Below are positions 22,069-33,546 of a stretch of DNA of 64,000 bases, piece by piece. Source of the stretch: Prorocentrum cordatum. Lineage: Eukaryota > Sar > Dinophyceae > Prorocentrales > Prorocentraceae. The DNA is taken from NCBI GenBank assembly GCA_963575745.1, contig CAUYUJ010000747.1:507540-571539 (forward strand), in the 5' to 3' direction. The position numbers were made by a program, and so were the translations under genes. Below the pieces are notes generated by a model, which worked only from the letters and a program-made list of their open reading frames with translations, had not been told where the DNA came from and did not search any database. Position 1 is the stretch's first letter. Every line of letters begins with the position of its first letter.

Positions 22069-25000
22069 CTGGCCAGGTGGGGGGCATGGAGGGGGGTATC
22101 GGTCGATTTTTGGTTAGAAATCGCGAGGCGGGGGGTCACAAAAACAATGTTCCAGAAGCCTGGGGGCGCCGTGGCCAGGCGGGGGGCATGGAGGGGGTAT
22201 CGGTTATTTTTGGGTGAGAAATCGCGGGGTCGGGGGTCCCAAGACCAGGGCCCAGAGGCCTGGGGATGCCGTGGCCAGGTCGAGGGCATGGAGGGGGGCA
22301 TCGGTCGATTTTGGGCGAGAAATTGTTGGGTCGGGGGTCCAACAACAGAGTTCCAGAAGCTTGGGGATGCCGTGGCCAGGTGGGGGGCATGGAGGGGGGT
22401 ATCGGGTGATTTTGGGTGAGAAATCGTGGGGTCGGGGGTCCGAAAACCAGAGTTCCAGAAGCTTGGAGATGCCGTGGCCAGGTGGGGGGCATGGAGGGGG
22501 GTATCGGTCGATTTTGGGCGACAAATCGTGGGGTCGGGGGTTACAAAAACAGAGTTCCAGAAGCCTGAGGATGCCGTGGCCAGGTGGGGGGCATGGAGGG
22601 GGGTATCGGTCGGTCTTGGACAAGAAATCGTGAGGTCGGGGGTCCGAAAAACAGAGTTCGCCGCCAGGTGGGGGACCTGGATGGGGGGTATCGGTTGATT
22701 CTGGGAGAGAGATCGTGGGGTCGGGGGTCCCAAACACAGTTCCAGAAGCTTGGGGATGCCGTGGCCAGGTGGGGGGCATGGAGCGGGGTATGGGTCGATT
22801 TTGGGCGAGAAATCGTAGGGTCGGGGGTTCCAAAAACAGATTCCAGAAGCCTGGGGACGCCGTGACCAGATGGGGGGGGGGGGCATGGAGGGGGGTATTG
22901 GTCGATTTGGGGCAAGAAATCGCGGGGTCGGGGGTCCCAAAACAGAGTTCCAGAAGCCTGGGGATGCCGTGGCCAGGTGGGGGGCATGGGGGGGGGGTGT
23001 CGGTCGATTTTTGTGCGAGAAATCGTGGGGTGGGGGGTTCAAAAACAGAGTTCCAGAAGCCTGGGGATGCCGTGGCCAGGTGGGGGGCATGGAGGGGGGT
23101 ATCGGTCGATTTGGATAGAGAAATCGTGGGGTCGGGGCTGCCAAAAACAGAGTTCCAGAAGCTTGGGGATGCCGTGGCCAGGTGGGGGGCATGGAGGGGG
23201 GTACCGGGTGATTTTGGGAAAGAAATCGTTGGGTCGGGGGTTTCAAAAACAAAGTCCCAGAAGCCTGGGGATGCCGTTGCCAGGTGGGAGGCATGGAGGC
23301 GGGTATCGGTCGATTTGGGGCGAGAAATCGTGGGGCGGGGGTGCCAAGAACAGAGCCCAGAGGCCTGGGGATGCCTTGGCCAGGTGGGGGCCAAGAACGG
23401 AGCCCAGAGGCCTGGGGATGCCGTGGCCAGGTGGGGGCATGGGGGGGGTATCGGTCGATTTTGGGCGAGAAATCGCAGAGTCGGGGGCCCCGAGAACAGA
23501 GCCCAGAGGCTTGGGAATGCCGTGGCAGGTGGGGGGCGTGGAGGGGGGTATCGGTTGATTTTGGGCGAGAAATCGTGGGGGGTCGGGGGTCCCAAGAACA
23601 GAGCCAGAGGCCTGGGGATGCCGTGGCCAGGTGGGGGGCATGGAAGGGGGTATCGGTCGATTTTGGGCGGGAAATCGTGGGGTCGGGGGTCCCAAGAACA
23701 GAGCACAGAGGCCTGGGGATGCCGTGGCCAGGTGGGGGGCATGGAGGGGGGTATCGGTGTATTTTGGGGAAGAAATCGTGGGGTCGGGGGTCCCAAGAAC
23801 AGAGCCCAGAGGCTTGGGGATGCCGTGGCCTGGTGGGGGGCATGGAAGTGGGTATCGGTCGATTTGGGGCGAGAAATCGCGGGGTCGGGGATCCGAAGAA
23901 CAGGGCCCAGAGGCCCGGGGATGCCGTGGCCAGGTGGGAGGCATAAAAGGGGGTATCGGTCGATTTTGAGCGAGAAATCGCCGGGTCGGGGGTCCCAAGA
24001 CCAGGGCCCAGAGGCCTGGGGATGCCGTGGCCAGGTGGAGGGCATGGAGGGGGGTATCGGTCGATTTTGGGTAAGAAACCGTGGGGTCGGGGGTCCCACG
24101 AACAAGGCCCAGAGGCTTGGGGATGCCGTGGCCAGGTGGGGGGCATGGAGGGGGGTATCGGTCGATTTTGGGCGAGAAATCGTGGGGCTGGGGGCCCCAC
24201 GGACAGAGCCCAGAGGCCTGGGGACGCGTGGCCAGGCGGGGGGCAAGGAAGGGGGTATCGGTAGATTTTTGTACGAGAAATCGTGGGGTCGGGGGTCCCA
24301 CGGTTAGAGCCCAGAGGCCTGGGGGTGCCGTGGCCAGGCGGGGGGCATGGAGGGGAGTATCGGTCGATTTTGGGTGAGAAATCGTAGGGTCGGGGACCCG
24401 AGAATAGAGCCCAGAGGCCTGGGGATGCCGTGGCCAGGTGGAGGCATGGAGGGGGGTGTCGGCCGATTTTGGAGGAGAAATCGTGGGGTCGGGGGTCCCA
24501 AGAAACGGAAGGCCCAGAGGCCTGGAGGGGGGGTATCGCGGTCGATTTGGGCGAGAAATCGCCAGGGTCGGGGTCACGAGAACAGAGCCCAGAGGCCGGG
24601 GGATGCCGTGGCCAGGTGGGGGGCATGAGGCGGGTATCTGTCGATANNNNNNNNNNNNNNNNNNNNNNNNNNNNNNNNNNNNNNNNNNNNNNNNNNNNNN
24701 NNNNNNNNNNNNNNNNNNNNNNNNNNNNNNNNNNNNNNNNNNNNNNGGGATCCCAAGAACAGAGCCCAGAGGCCGGGGGATGCCGTGGCCAGGTGGGGGG
24801 CATGGAGGTGGGTATCGGTCGATTTGGGGCGTGAAATCGTGGGGTCGAGGGTCCCAGGAACAGAGCCCAGAGGCGTGGGGATGCCGTGGCCAGGCGGGGG
24901 GCCTGGAGGGGGGGGTCGGTCGATTTTGGGAAAGAAATCGCGGGGTCGGGGGTCCCAGGACCAGAGCCCAGAGGCCTGGGGATGCCGTGGCCAGGTGGGG

Positions 25001-26185
25001 GGCATGGAGGGGGGTATCGGTTGATTTTGGGCGAGAAATCGTGGGGTCGGGGGTCTCAAGAACAGAGCCCAGAGGCTTGGAGATGCCGTGGCCAGGTGGG
25101 GGGCATGGAGGGGGGTAACGGCCGATTTGGGGCGAGAAATCGCGGGGTCGGGCCTCCCAAGAACAGAGCCCAGAGGCCGGGGGATGCCGTGGCCAGGTGG
25201 GGGGCATGGAGGGGGGTATCGGTCGATTTTGGGCGAGAAATCGTGGGGTCGAGGGTTTCAAGAACAGAGCCCAGAGGCCTGGGGATGCCGTGGCCAGGTG
25301 GGGGGCATGGAGGGGGGATCGGTCGATTTTGGGGAAGAAATCGTGGGGTCGGGGGTCCCAGGAACAGAGCCCAGAGGCCTGGGGATGCCGTGGCCAGGCG
25401 GGGGGCATGGAGGGGGGTATCGGACGATTTTGGGCGAGAAATCGCGGGGTCGGGGGCCCCAAGAACAGAGCCCAGAGGCCGGGGGATGCCGTGGCCAGGT
25501 GGGGGGCACGGGGGGGGGTCTCGGGTGATTTGGGGCGTGAAATCGTGGGGTCGGGGGTCCCAAGAACAGAGCCCAGAGGCTTGGGGATGCCGTGGCCAGG
25601 CGGGGGTCATGGAGGGGGGTATCGGTGGATTTTGGGCGAGAAATCGTGGGGTCAGGGGTCCCAAGACCAGAGCCCAGAGGCCTGGGGATGCCGGGGCGTG
25701 GTGGGGGGCATCGGTCGGTTTTGGGCGAGAAATTGCGGGGTGGGGGGCCCCGAGAAGAGAGGCTCCATGGGGTGGGGATGCCGGGGCGTGGTGAGGGGTA
25801 TCGGCCGGTTTTGGGCGAGAAACGGTGGGGTGGGGGGCCCCACTAACAGAACTCCATGGGGTGGGGATGCCGGGGCGTGGTGGGGGCATGGTGGGGACGT
25901 GGTGGGGGGTGTCGGTTGGTTTTCGGCGGGAGATGGTGGGGTGGCGGGCCCCAAGAACAGGAGCTCCACGGGGTGGGCGTGCCGGGGCGGACGTGGTGGG
26001 GGGTGTTGGTTGGTGTTCGGCGGGAGATGGTGGGGTGGCGGGTCCCAAGAACAGGAGCTCCACGGAGTGGGGGTGCCGGGGCGTGGTTGGGGCGTGGCGG
26101 GGGCACAGAGGCTCCACGGGGTGGGGGTGCCAGGGCGCGTATGGGGGTATCGTTCGATGTTGTGCGAGAAATGGTGGGGATGTGG
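22069..26185. repeat. 101-bp satellite array, about 40 copies, with three subfamilies
   Basis: The landmark GCCGTGGCCAGG recurs near 22168, 22268, 22370, 22471 and 22572, giving a 101-bp period. The first part has CAGAGTTCCAGAAGC, the middle (from about 23340) CAGAGCCCAGAGGCC, and the last (from about 25690) GCTCCATGGGGTGGGGATGC in the same position, so the array is divided into homogenised subfamilies. The unit lacks stops in most frames, and since 101 is not a multiple of three, each frame cycles through all three translations. This explains the very long open frames on both strands, which are not treated as genes. Confidence 0.9.
24647..24746. other. Assembly gap of 100 N
   Basis: Exactly 100 N bases lie inside the 101-bp satellite. 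A round-number gap is usually a scaffold gap of unknown size, so the satellite copy number is a minimum. Confidence 0.98.
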
Positions 26186-26299
26186 CTGAGTTTGGCCACT
26201 TTCCCGCACGCGCCTCTGGGGTCGGCTGATTTTTTTGAAACACATATCCATGATACATATCACGAAGATAAGCATTCGTAATCCACTGCTCTGCAGCCA

Positions 26300-26714
26300 G
26301 CCCCCACTGTGTAATATTGCCACAGAAGATTTCCTTGGTGGCAGCGGCGGTCTTGTCGCTGCCGGGGTCTGGCTTGATTGGTCGCCAGCTGTCTTCGCCG
26401 CCGCCTCAGCAGCAGCACGCGCAGCTCGCTCTTCGGCCTTATCCGCGAACTTCTGGTCCGAGATCTTCCTCGCTTCCTCCTTGAGCTCCTCATCGCTGGG
26501 GGCCCCTGGATGCTGTAGTGGGACAGGGGATGCTGAAGGTGCCGAACTCGTCGCCGTCGATGCTGCTGCTTGTGCCGCGCCGTCTTGACCTTTACGTTTC
26601 TTGGCCAGACGCTCCTGCACCGTAGTCTTCAGCTCCGACATCTGGGGCTTCCAGCGCTCGACCTCGCCCCCTTTGGATTCGATGGCTTGGTTGGCGCTCT
26701 TAGGCTCTGCCTTC

Positions 26715-26772
<58 letters not shown>

Positions 26773-27000
26773 CTCTCTCTTCTTCGTCGCATTCATAGTC
26801 GTCACCAGTGTCAAAGAATCCTTTATCGTATACACCCCCCAGTTCTGCGTCGCATTGTTGGGCTCCGATGATTTGGTCTCGACACCCACCTCGCGGCCCA
26901 GACGCTTGGCGGCTTCCTTCTTCCGAAATTCTGCTGCTGCCAACTTCCGTGCGAGATGTTTTCTTTTTCCCAACCATCCTGTGGTGTTGGGTCATCGTTT
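26300..27000 (-). pseudogene. Hypothetical charged protein fragment interrupted by a poly(A) tract
   Basis: The minus-strand frame from 27082 has natural-looking composition on both sides of a 56-nt A tract. Upstream of it reads GGVYDKGFFDTGDDYECDEE, and downstream reads ANQAIESKGGEVERWKPQM followed by a Glu/Ala/Lys-rich segment (DEELKEEARKISDQKFADKA) likely to form a coiled coil. The A tract would be read as poly-Lys in frame. I recognise no family. Beyond about 26240 the frame runs into satellite. It could be a host exon, an element ORF1 or a fragment; a single functional gene is doubtful. Confidence 0.25.
26717..26772. repeat. Uninterrupted 56-nt T homopolymer (A on the minus strand)
   Basis: A pure T run follows CTTCAG and is followed by CTCTCTCTTC. 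It could be a microsatellite or a remnant of a retroposed poly(A) tail read on the minus strand, but coding-like sequence continues beyond it, which argues against a tail. Confidence 0.9.
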
Positions 27001-27094
27001 TGAAGAGACGGTCCCCGCGTTCCTTTCCCCCACTCCTCCTCCCCCTCCTCCCCTCCCTCTTCCTTTTTTCCATGCGCTTCACCCATCCAGCACG

Positions 27095-27345
27095 GCGTTA
27101 GGGAGCTCCACCGAAACCCCCAGTGGGACCGCCCGCATGCGTCCCCCACACCCAATTTGGCATTTTCACCCACCCAGTTCAACGTTTCGTGGCCCCATAC
27201 GGAGCTCCACCGAAGCCCCCAGTGGGACCGCCCGCGTGCGTCCCCCACACCCAATTTGGCATTTTCACCCGCTCAATCCAGCGTTTCGTGGCCCCATGGG
27301 GAGCTCCAGCGAAGCCCCCAGTGGGACCGCCCGCATGCATTTTGA
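27095..27345. repeat. 99-bp tandem array (CGTTTCGTGGCCCCATA family), 2.5 copies
   Basis: The landmark CAGTGGGACCGCCCGC recurs at 27121, 27220 and 27319, giving a 99-bp period. Each unit includes CGTTTCGTGGCCCCAT and GGAGCTCCACCGAAGCCCC. The same blocks make up the arrays at 57.6-58.0 and 58.8-59.3 kb, so this is a dispersed satellite family. Confidence 0.8.
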
Positions 27346-28030
27346 AATCCACCCGCCCTCAACCCGTGAAACTCTTGCAAGTTTTCAGCATGAATGTGCG
27401 CGGCGCTAAGGCGAGAACCGCATTTTGAAAGCGGCCCGCCCTTAATCCGTGAAGCTATTGCAAGTTTTGGGAGCCACATTTTGAAAACGGCCCGCCCTCA
27501 ATCCGTGAAGCTCGTGCAATTTTGAGAACGAATGTGCGCGGCGCTGAAGCGAGAACCACAGGTTGACAACGACACGCCCTCAATCCGTGAAGCTCTTGAA
27601 CTGTTTGACAAGAATGTGCGCGGCGCTACGGCGAGAACCACATTTTGAAAACGACACGCTCTCAATCCGTGGCGCTGTTGATTTTTTTAGAAACGAATGT
27701 GCGCGGCGCTAGGGCGAGAGCCGCATGTTGAAAGCGGCCTGCCCTCAAACCCGTGAAGCTCTTGCAAATGTTTAAAACGAATGTGCGCGGCGCTAAGGCG
27801 ATAGCCACATTTTGACAACGACCTGTCCTCCATTTGTGAACTGTTGTCACTTCCTAAACTTCAGGTTCGTACGTAGTGAGGAAGTCTCAGGCGAAACGCC
27901 AGGCCCGCCCAAAAAACTGGCCTCGGGGTGCGACAGGGAGGAGCTATTTGTAAGGAGAAGGAATGGAGGAGGAGGCGGAGGAGGAGGCGGAGGAGGAGGA
28001 TGATGCTGCTGCTGCTGATAGTGCTGATGG

Positions 28031-28066
<36 letters not shown>

Positions 28067-28230
28067 GGAGGAGGAGGCGGAGGAGGAGGAGGAGGAGGAG
28101 GAGAAAGAAGAGGCGGAGGACGAGGAGGAGAATGAGGAGGAGGAGGATACTATGGAGGAGGAGGAGGATGCGGGGAAGGTGGAGGAGGTGGAGGAGGAGG
28201 TCCAGAGTAAACCCAATACTCATCACCGAT
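27345..28230. repeat. Module copy 1: 85-bp tandem repeats, TCTCAGGCGAAAC segment, GGA/GAT tract
   Basis: About six units of 85-95 bp contain GAATGTGCGCGGCGCTAAGG and CCCTCAATCCGTGAAGCT. They are followed by AGTGAGGAAGTCTCAGGCGA, a GGTGCGACAGGGAGGAGCT segment and a GGA-GAT tract. The same order recurs at 28545-29400. No gene is seen. Confidence 0.7.
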
Positions 28231-28544
28231 GTTGAATTTCACCCTCCCTCTAAGCTCCCTGTTCATTTGCCCCATACAAGGGTCTGCTTTGATTGAGGGA
28301 ATTGCCTCACTTGGGGACATCCGTGTGACAAGTACTGAAGCGTACCGAAACATCATTCGCATGCCGTCAACGCCACGAGTTAACCTGACTGTTACGTCTT
28401 AGCGATCCTGCACCGTGCCAGCGCACCGTTCCTGGGACTCCAGCACCGCGAATCAGCGCAACTGTTGCGCCCTGACAATCCTGAGCCGTTCCAGAAACAA
28501 CAACTATTGCTGTTACGTCATCCATGGTGCCCTTTGCAACGCAT

Positions 28545-29134
28545 CAGTTTGTTACAACGAATGCGCGCGTCGCTCAGGTGAGAGCCACATTTGGAAAAAG
28601 GAGCCGCCTTCAATCCGTCAAGATCTTGCAAACTTGTCAAACCAATGTGCGCGGCGCCAAGGCGAGGGCCACATTTTCAAAACGACCTGACCTCAATCGT
28701 GAAACCCTTGCAAATTTTTGAAACGAATATACATGGCGCTGAAACGAGAGCCACACTTGGAAACTAGTTGTTTAAGATGATGTGCGCGGCGCTAAAGCAA
28801 GAGACACAGTTTGAACACTAGCCGCCCTCCACTTGTGAAACGGTTGGCGGTTTCGAAGCTTCAGGATCATACATGGTGTGGGGGTCTCAGGCGAAACTCC
28901 CGACCCGCCACTTCGACGGCCTCGACGTGCGACAGGGACGAGGTATCTGTAAGGAGTGGAGGAGGAGGAAAAGGAGGCGGAAAACGAAGAGGAAGAGGAG
29001 GAGGAGGAGGAGGAGGAGGAGGAGGAGGAGGGGACGTAGGAAAGGTGTGGAGGACGACGAGGAGGAGGACGAGGAGGAACAGGACGAGGAGGAGGAGGAG
29101 GAGGAGGAGGAGAAAGAGGATGCTGATGATGATG

Positions 29135-29208
<74 letters not shown>

Positions 29209-29236
29209 GTGATGGTGATGGTGATGATGATGATGC

Positions 29237-29271
<35 letters not shown>

Positions 29272-29400
29272 CTGATGCTGATGCTGATGCTGATGATGAT
29301 GATGGTGATGATGATGAGGAGGAGGAGGAGGAGGAGGAGGAGGAGGGGAGGAGGAGGAGGAGGAAGTGGAGGAGATGGATGAGGAGGAGGAGGATTGGGG
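28545..29400. repeat. Module copy 2 of the same composite repeat
   Basis: Three to four 85-bp units, then GGGGGTCTCAGGCGAAACTC, GTGCGACAGGGACGAGG and a GGA-GAT tract repeat the order of the 27345-28230 module in the same orientation. Between the modules (28230-28545) I see no gene. Confidence 0.7.
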
Positions 29401-29780
29401 GGGTGGGCGGGGAGCAGGAGGAAGGCCGCCCACGATACCTCAATGAACATCTACAATATTCCTCCGACAGTCAACGCAGGCACCAAGGCGGACTGCACCG
29501 AATGACGCCCCAGCCGTACATGCGGAGCTACATGCATGTGTGCGCATGCCGCTGGCAGCAAAGGCAGTCGTGATCGTGCCCCCCCTCCCAAGATTGACTC
29601 GCGAGGATCGTCGCGCCGATCATGGCGATGAAAGCGTTGGTAACCGTGGTCGTGCCCGTGGATGTCATGGCGGGGGTAGCAGTCGCGAGAGTGGCGGTGG
29701 TAGCGAGTACAGCCGTGGCGCAGCAATGGCTAGGAATCTAAGCGCGCGTGCATAGCGCGCGTGGTTCTTGTATGTCTACT
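29401..29780. other. No recognisable gene
   Basis: Mixed-composition sequence ending in a GCGCGCGTGCATAGCGCGCG hairpin-like segment near 29740-29760. A similar palindromic segment next to TGGTTCTAGTATATG occurs near 60.89 kb. No coding sequence is supported. Confidence 0.5.
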
Positions 29781-29782
29781 TA

Positions 29783-29958
29783 CAGTCGGGGCGCTGAAGA
29801 AGGAACCCTTTTCGTTGGGGAGGGGCTCGGTGTTCCTTGAATGTTTCACAGTTTGCTTCGGGTTTTCCTGAGGTTTTCCATGGGAAATCGAGGTTGAACT
29901 TATGGTAAACAGGGGCCTCGTTCCTTATTTAGGGTTCCTTAGGTCAACGCCCCGACTG
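29783..29958. mobile_element. 176-bp MITE with CAGTCGGGGCG inverted ends and TA flanks
   Basis: The left end reads CAGTCGGGGCGCTGA, followed by AAGGAACCCTT; the right end, reverse complemented, reads CAGTCGGGGCGTTGA followed by AAGGAACCCTA. A TA dinucleotide flanks both sides (29781-29782 and 29959-29960). TIRs that begin CAGT with TA duplication are the signature of Tc1/mariner-type elements; this copy has no coding capacity. Confidence 0.75.
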
Positions 29959-30166
29959 TATGTATGCGTACGCGCGCGTGCGTGGATGTGTTCAAGTCTA
30001 TGCGCATTTTCGTTTGCTTGCGCCGGGAATGGTGGATCCCCCGCGGCAGCCGCAGGGCGCCTGCGCGTGGAACAGCAGGACGCGCGTTAAGTATCCCCGC
30101 CAACGCATGGAACATTAAGGGACGAACTGAACCCGCCAGGGGGCCAGGGAGGAGGGATAACATCGA

Positions 30167-30168
<2 letters not shown>

Positions 30169-30216
<48 letters not shown>
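30169..30216. repeat. TA microsatellite
   Basis: An uninterrupted run of TA dinucleotides follows CATCGAGACA. The flanks (29960-30165) contain no recognisable gene. Confidence 0.95.
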
Positions 30217-30221
<5 letters not shown>

Positions 30222-30338
30222 GAATAGATGGGTGAACGCGCATATCGGTGCCCCTGGTGTTCTTGCCCCGAAGAAACTAGGCGGGGGCACCCGTCTTCTC
30301 TTCTTCGGTGTTTACTTCATGCCTCTCTCTCTATATGT

Positions 30339-30737
30339 GGGGCCTACAGATCGATTCCCTTTGTAGCGGGATTACAGATAGATGTCCTTTGTGGGGGGTT
30401 ACACATCGATTCCTTTTGTGTGAGGGAGTACACATTGATTCCTTTTGTGGCGGAGGAGGGGAGGGTTTGGCCCTGGGGGAGAGGTCCCAGCAACAAAAAA
30501 AACACGGACCCCCTGGATTTGACGGCAGTTTTTTCCTGGCCCTGGAAAAAACGGCCATCGGATCCAGGGGGTCAGTTTTTTTTGCTCGGACCAATCCCTT
30601 AGGGCCAGACCCCCCCTCCTCCGCCACAAAAGGAATCAATGTGTACCCCCTCACACAAAGGGAATCTATGTGTAACCCCCCACAGAGGGAATCTATTTGT
30701 AATTCCGCCACACAGGAAATCAATTTGTAACCGCCCA
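30339..30737. repeat. Large foldback: two arms of about 200 bp in inverted orientation
   Basis: The left arm, from GGGGCCTACAGATCGATTCC through ATTCCTTTTGTGGCGGAGGA and ACGGACCCCCTGGA, is mirrored by the right arm from TCCAGGGGGTCAG through TCCTCCGCCACAAAAGGAAT to AATTTGTAACCGCCC. The centre, near 30540, is itself palindromic (TTTTTTCCTGGCCCTGGAAAAAA-like). The arms contain 33-bp sub-repeats (GGAATCAATGTGTAACCCCC) that continue on the right to about 31060. Confidence 0.8.
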
Positions 30738-31065
30738 CAAAAGAAAGCCATTTGTAACCCCCACAAAAGGAATCAATTTGCACCCCCTGCGCACAAAGGG
30801 AATCGATGTGCAACCCCCACAACGGACATATTTTTGCAATTCCGCTTCAAACGGAATCAAGATGTAGCCCCCCCCCACCCCCCACAATGGGAATCGTTTT
30901 GCAATTCCGCCACAAAACGGGAATTTTGTTGTAACCCCACACAAACGGAATTAATTTGGACCCCCCAAAGGAATCTAATTTGCATTCCCTCGCACAAAGG
31001 GAATCAATGTGTGACCCCCCACACACACACCCACACACACAAGGGGACCCCAAAAAGGGAGACCT
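30738..31065. repeat. Tandem 33-bp-type repeats continuing from the foldback
   Basis: Degenerate units of the form CACAAAGGGAATCAATNTGTAAC repeat about ten times. No gene is seen. Confidence 0.7.
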
Positions 31066-31069
31066 TCAA

Positions 31070-32545
31070 TCATCTTAGAGTCCTTCCCTTTTCTCCAGGA
31101 AGGAGGATGATGATGAGGAGGAGGAGGGGCTTCCCCTCCCTTCCCATCCCGTCAGGAAGGAGGATGCGGATGAGGAGGCGCATTCCATTCCCTTTCCCTC
31201 AGGAGGAGGAAGTCCCCTTCCCTTCGCTTTCCCTCAGGAACGGGGAGGGGGGTGGTCCTCCACTTCCGTTTCCCTCAAGGCAGGGGAGGAGGAGGATGTT
31301 CCTTCCCTTCCGTTTCCTTCAGAAGGAGGAGGAGGAGGAGGAGGAGGAGGAGGAGGAGGAGGAGGAGGAGGAAGAGGAGGAGGAGGAGGAGGAGGAGGAG
31401 GAGGAGGAGGAGGAGGATAAGGTTGGGAAGGCGGTTCCTTCCCTTCCCTTTGCCTCAGGGGAGAAAGGAGGAGGTCCCCTTCCTGCTCCTTTCCATCAGA
31501 AGGAGGAGGAAGAAGATGATGAGGCTCATTCCCTTCATTTCCCTCCGGAGGGACCATGATGATGAGGCTCCTTCCCGCCCCTTTCCCTCGTGAGGAGAAG
31601 GGGGGGAACAAAGGCAGAGGATAATCCTTCCCTTTCCCTCAGGAGAAAAGAGGAGGAGGTTCCCTTCCCTTCCCTGTCCCCAAGGACGGAGGAGGACGAG
31701 GAATGCCATTCGCTTCCCTTTCCCTCAGAGGGAGGAGGAAAATGATGAGGCTCATTCCCTTCATTCTCCCTCAGGAAAGAAGAGGAGGAACTTCCTTCCC
31801 TTCCCGTTCCTCAGGAAGGAGGAGGAATATGGGGGATGAGGAGGGGGTTCCTTCACTTCCCTTACTTTCAGGACGGAGGAGGAGGGGGTTCCTTCCTTGT
31901 CCCTTTCTCTCATGAAGGAGGACGAGGAGGAGGTTCATTCCCTGCCGTTTCCTTGTGGAAGCAGGGGGATGATGAGGAGGTTTCTTCCCTTCCCTTTCCT
32001 TCAGAAGGGTGAGGGAGAGGTTCCGTCCCTTCTTTTTCCCTCAGGAAGGACGAAAAGGAGGAGGAGACGAAGGAGGAGGACGAGGAGGAGGATGAGGAGG
32101 TCACTTCCTTGCCATTTCCATTAGGAAGGGGAGGGGCATGTTCATTCCTTTCCCCACCCTTCATAACAGGAGGAGGAGGAGGTTCCTTCCCTCACCTTTA
32201 CTTCAGAAGGAGGAGGAAGGGGAGGGCGTTCCTTTCCCTCCTTCTCCTTCGGGGAGGACAGGGAGGAGAGGAAGGTCCCCCTCCTGCCCATTTCCATCAG
32301 AAAGGGGGGAGACTATGAGGAGGAGCGGGGCCATTCCCTTCCTTTCCAACAGGAAGGAGGTAGAGGATGCGGTTCCTGCCCTTCCCTTTCCATCAGGAGG
32401 AGAATGGAGGAGGCGAATGGGGATGATATTTCCCTGTCCTTTTCCTTCGGGGTGGGAGGGGTAAGAGGAGAAGGAGGAGGATATTCCTTTCCCCTTCCCT
32501 GTCCCCCAGGAAGGAGGGGGAGGAGGCTCATTCCCTAATGCGAGG
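31070..32545. repeat. Degenerate TTCCCTTYCCTCAGGAAGGAGGAGG tandem array
   Basis: Alternating pyrimidine-rich (CTTCCCTTCCCTTTCCCTCA) and purine-rich (GGAAGGAGGAGGAGG) half-units repeat through 1.5 kb, with a pure GGA tract near 31322-31416. The half-units are complementary to each other, so the array can fold into many small hairpins. Open frames are low complexity. Confidence 0.75.
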
Positions 32546-32574
32546 TGCCGTTGTGCCCGCCAACCCCGTGGCAG

Positions 32575-32912
32575 GACCCCCCTAGGGATGGCGTGCCCTT
32601 CTGGTGTCCGTATACGAATGGGTGCGTCTCTGTTATAACCCCCATCCAGATGGATGCACATCTGGTAGACCCCTATAGGGATGGGTGCATCTCTGGTGCG
32701 CTCCCTATGGGGATGGATGCACCCCTGGTGCGGCCCTTATAAGGATGGAAGCCCCTCTGGTACGATCCCTGCGTGGATGTATACACTTCTGGTAGGCTTC
32801 CCATGAGGATGGGGGCACCTACGGTACGACCCCTTTGGGGGTGGATGCGCCTCTGGTGCGGCCCCTTATAGGGATGAATGCACCTCTGGTAGGGTCCCGG
32901 TAGGGGGGGATC
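32575..32912. repeat. 32-bp tandem array (GGATGGATGCACCTCTGGTG unit), about ten copies
   Basis: The landmark GATGG recurs near 32649, 32680, 32712 and 32744, giving a 31-32 bp period. Units read like GGGGATGGATGCACCTCTGG with degenerate linkers. Confidence 0.8.
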
Positions 32913-33480
32913 GCCTGAGTCGCTCGCGCTTGGTCTGACTGAGCGCGCGGGCATCTGAAGAGCACGCGTTTGCAATCTTTGCTTTGCTTGACATCTGATC
33001 AACCAGATGGGGAGATGGGCGTGTGCGTAAACACGCGCATCGGCTTTTTATGTGTGTATGTGCATACATATACATATGCACTATGCGAGGATGCATTCGT
33101 CATTCAGATGATGACATTGACAGAAAAAGCAGGGCACCAGTATCCGCGCGCGCACATATGTTTTTCTCCACCTCCAGTGGGGCATTCAGTTCTTCGTTTT
33201 TTCATGCGCGACCGCATTTTGTTCTGTGCGTGTTCGTACGCACATGAATTAATGTTTTCTTTGTTTCTTTTGGTGCCGCTTCGTGCTGGGGCGCCCGATC
33301 GGTGTCCATGTCCACAGAGCGGGAAGACGTACGGAAGGCGAACAAAACGGGACGAGGAGAGAACGACGCGGCCGAACGGGATCAGGAGGCGAATCTACAT
33401 ATCAGTGAAAGTAGAAAAACATATCGTTCGAACGAGAAGAGAGGGAGACACGAATAGGTGTCTTTGTCCATGACTGTGTA
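32913..33480. other. No recognisable gene
   Basis: Mixed sequence with short CATATG-type motifs. Short open frames on both strands show no family resemblance and no clear start context. Confidence 0.4.
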
Positions 33481-33498
33481 CATGTACGTAAACGTGTG

Positions 33499-33546
<48 letters not shown>

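Noticed and set aside
22023-25462. Very long open frames on both strands (up to 926 codons) in the satellite region
   Set aside because: They are translations of a 101-bp tandem repeat that lacks stop codons; they cycle through frames, include the N gap and have no start context or domain.
26717-26772. Poly(T) as the tail of a retroposed mRNA or LINE
   Set aside because: Protein-like sequence continues in frame on the 3' side and no element ends there.
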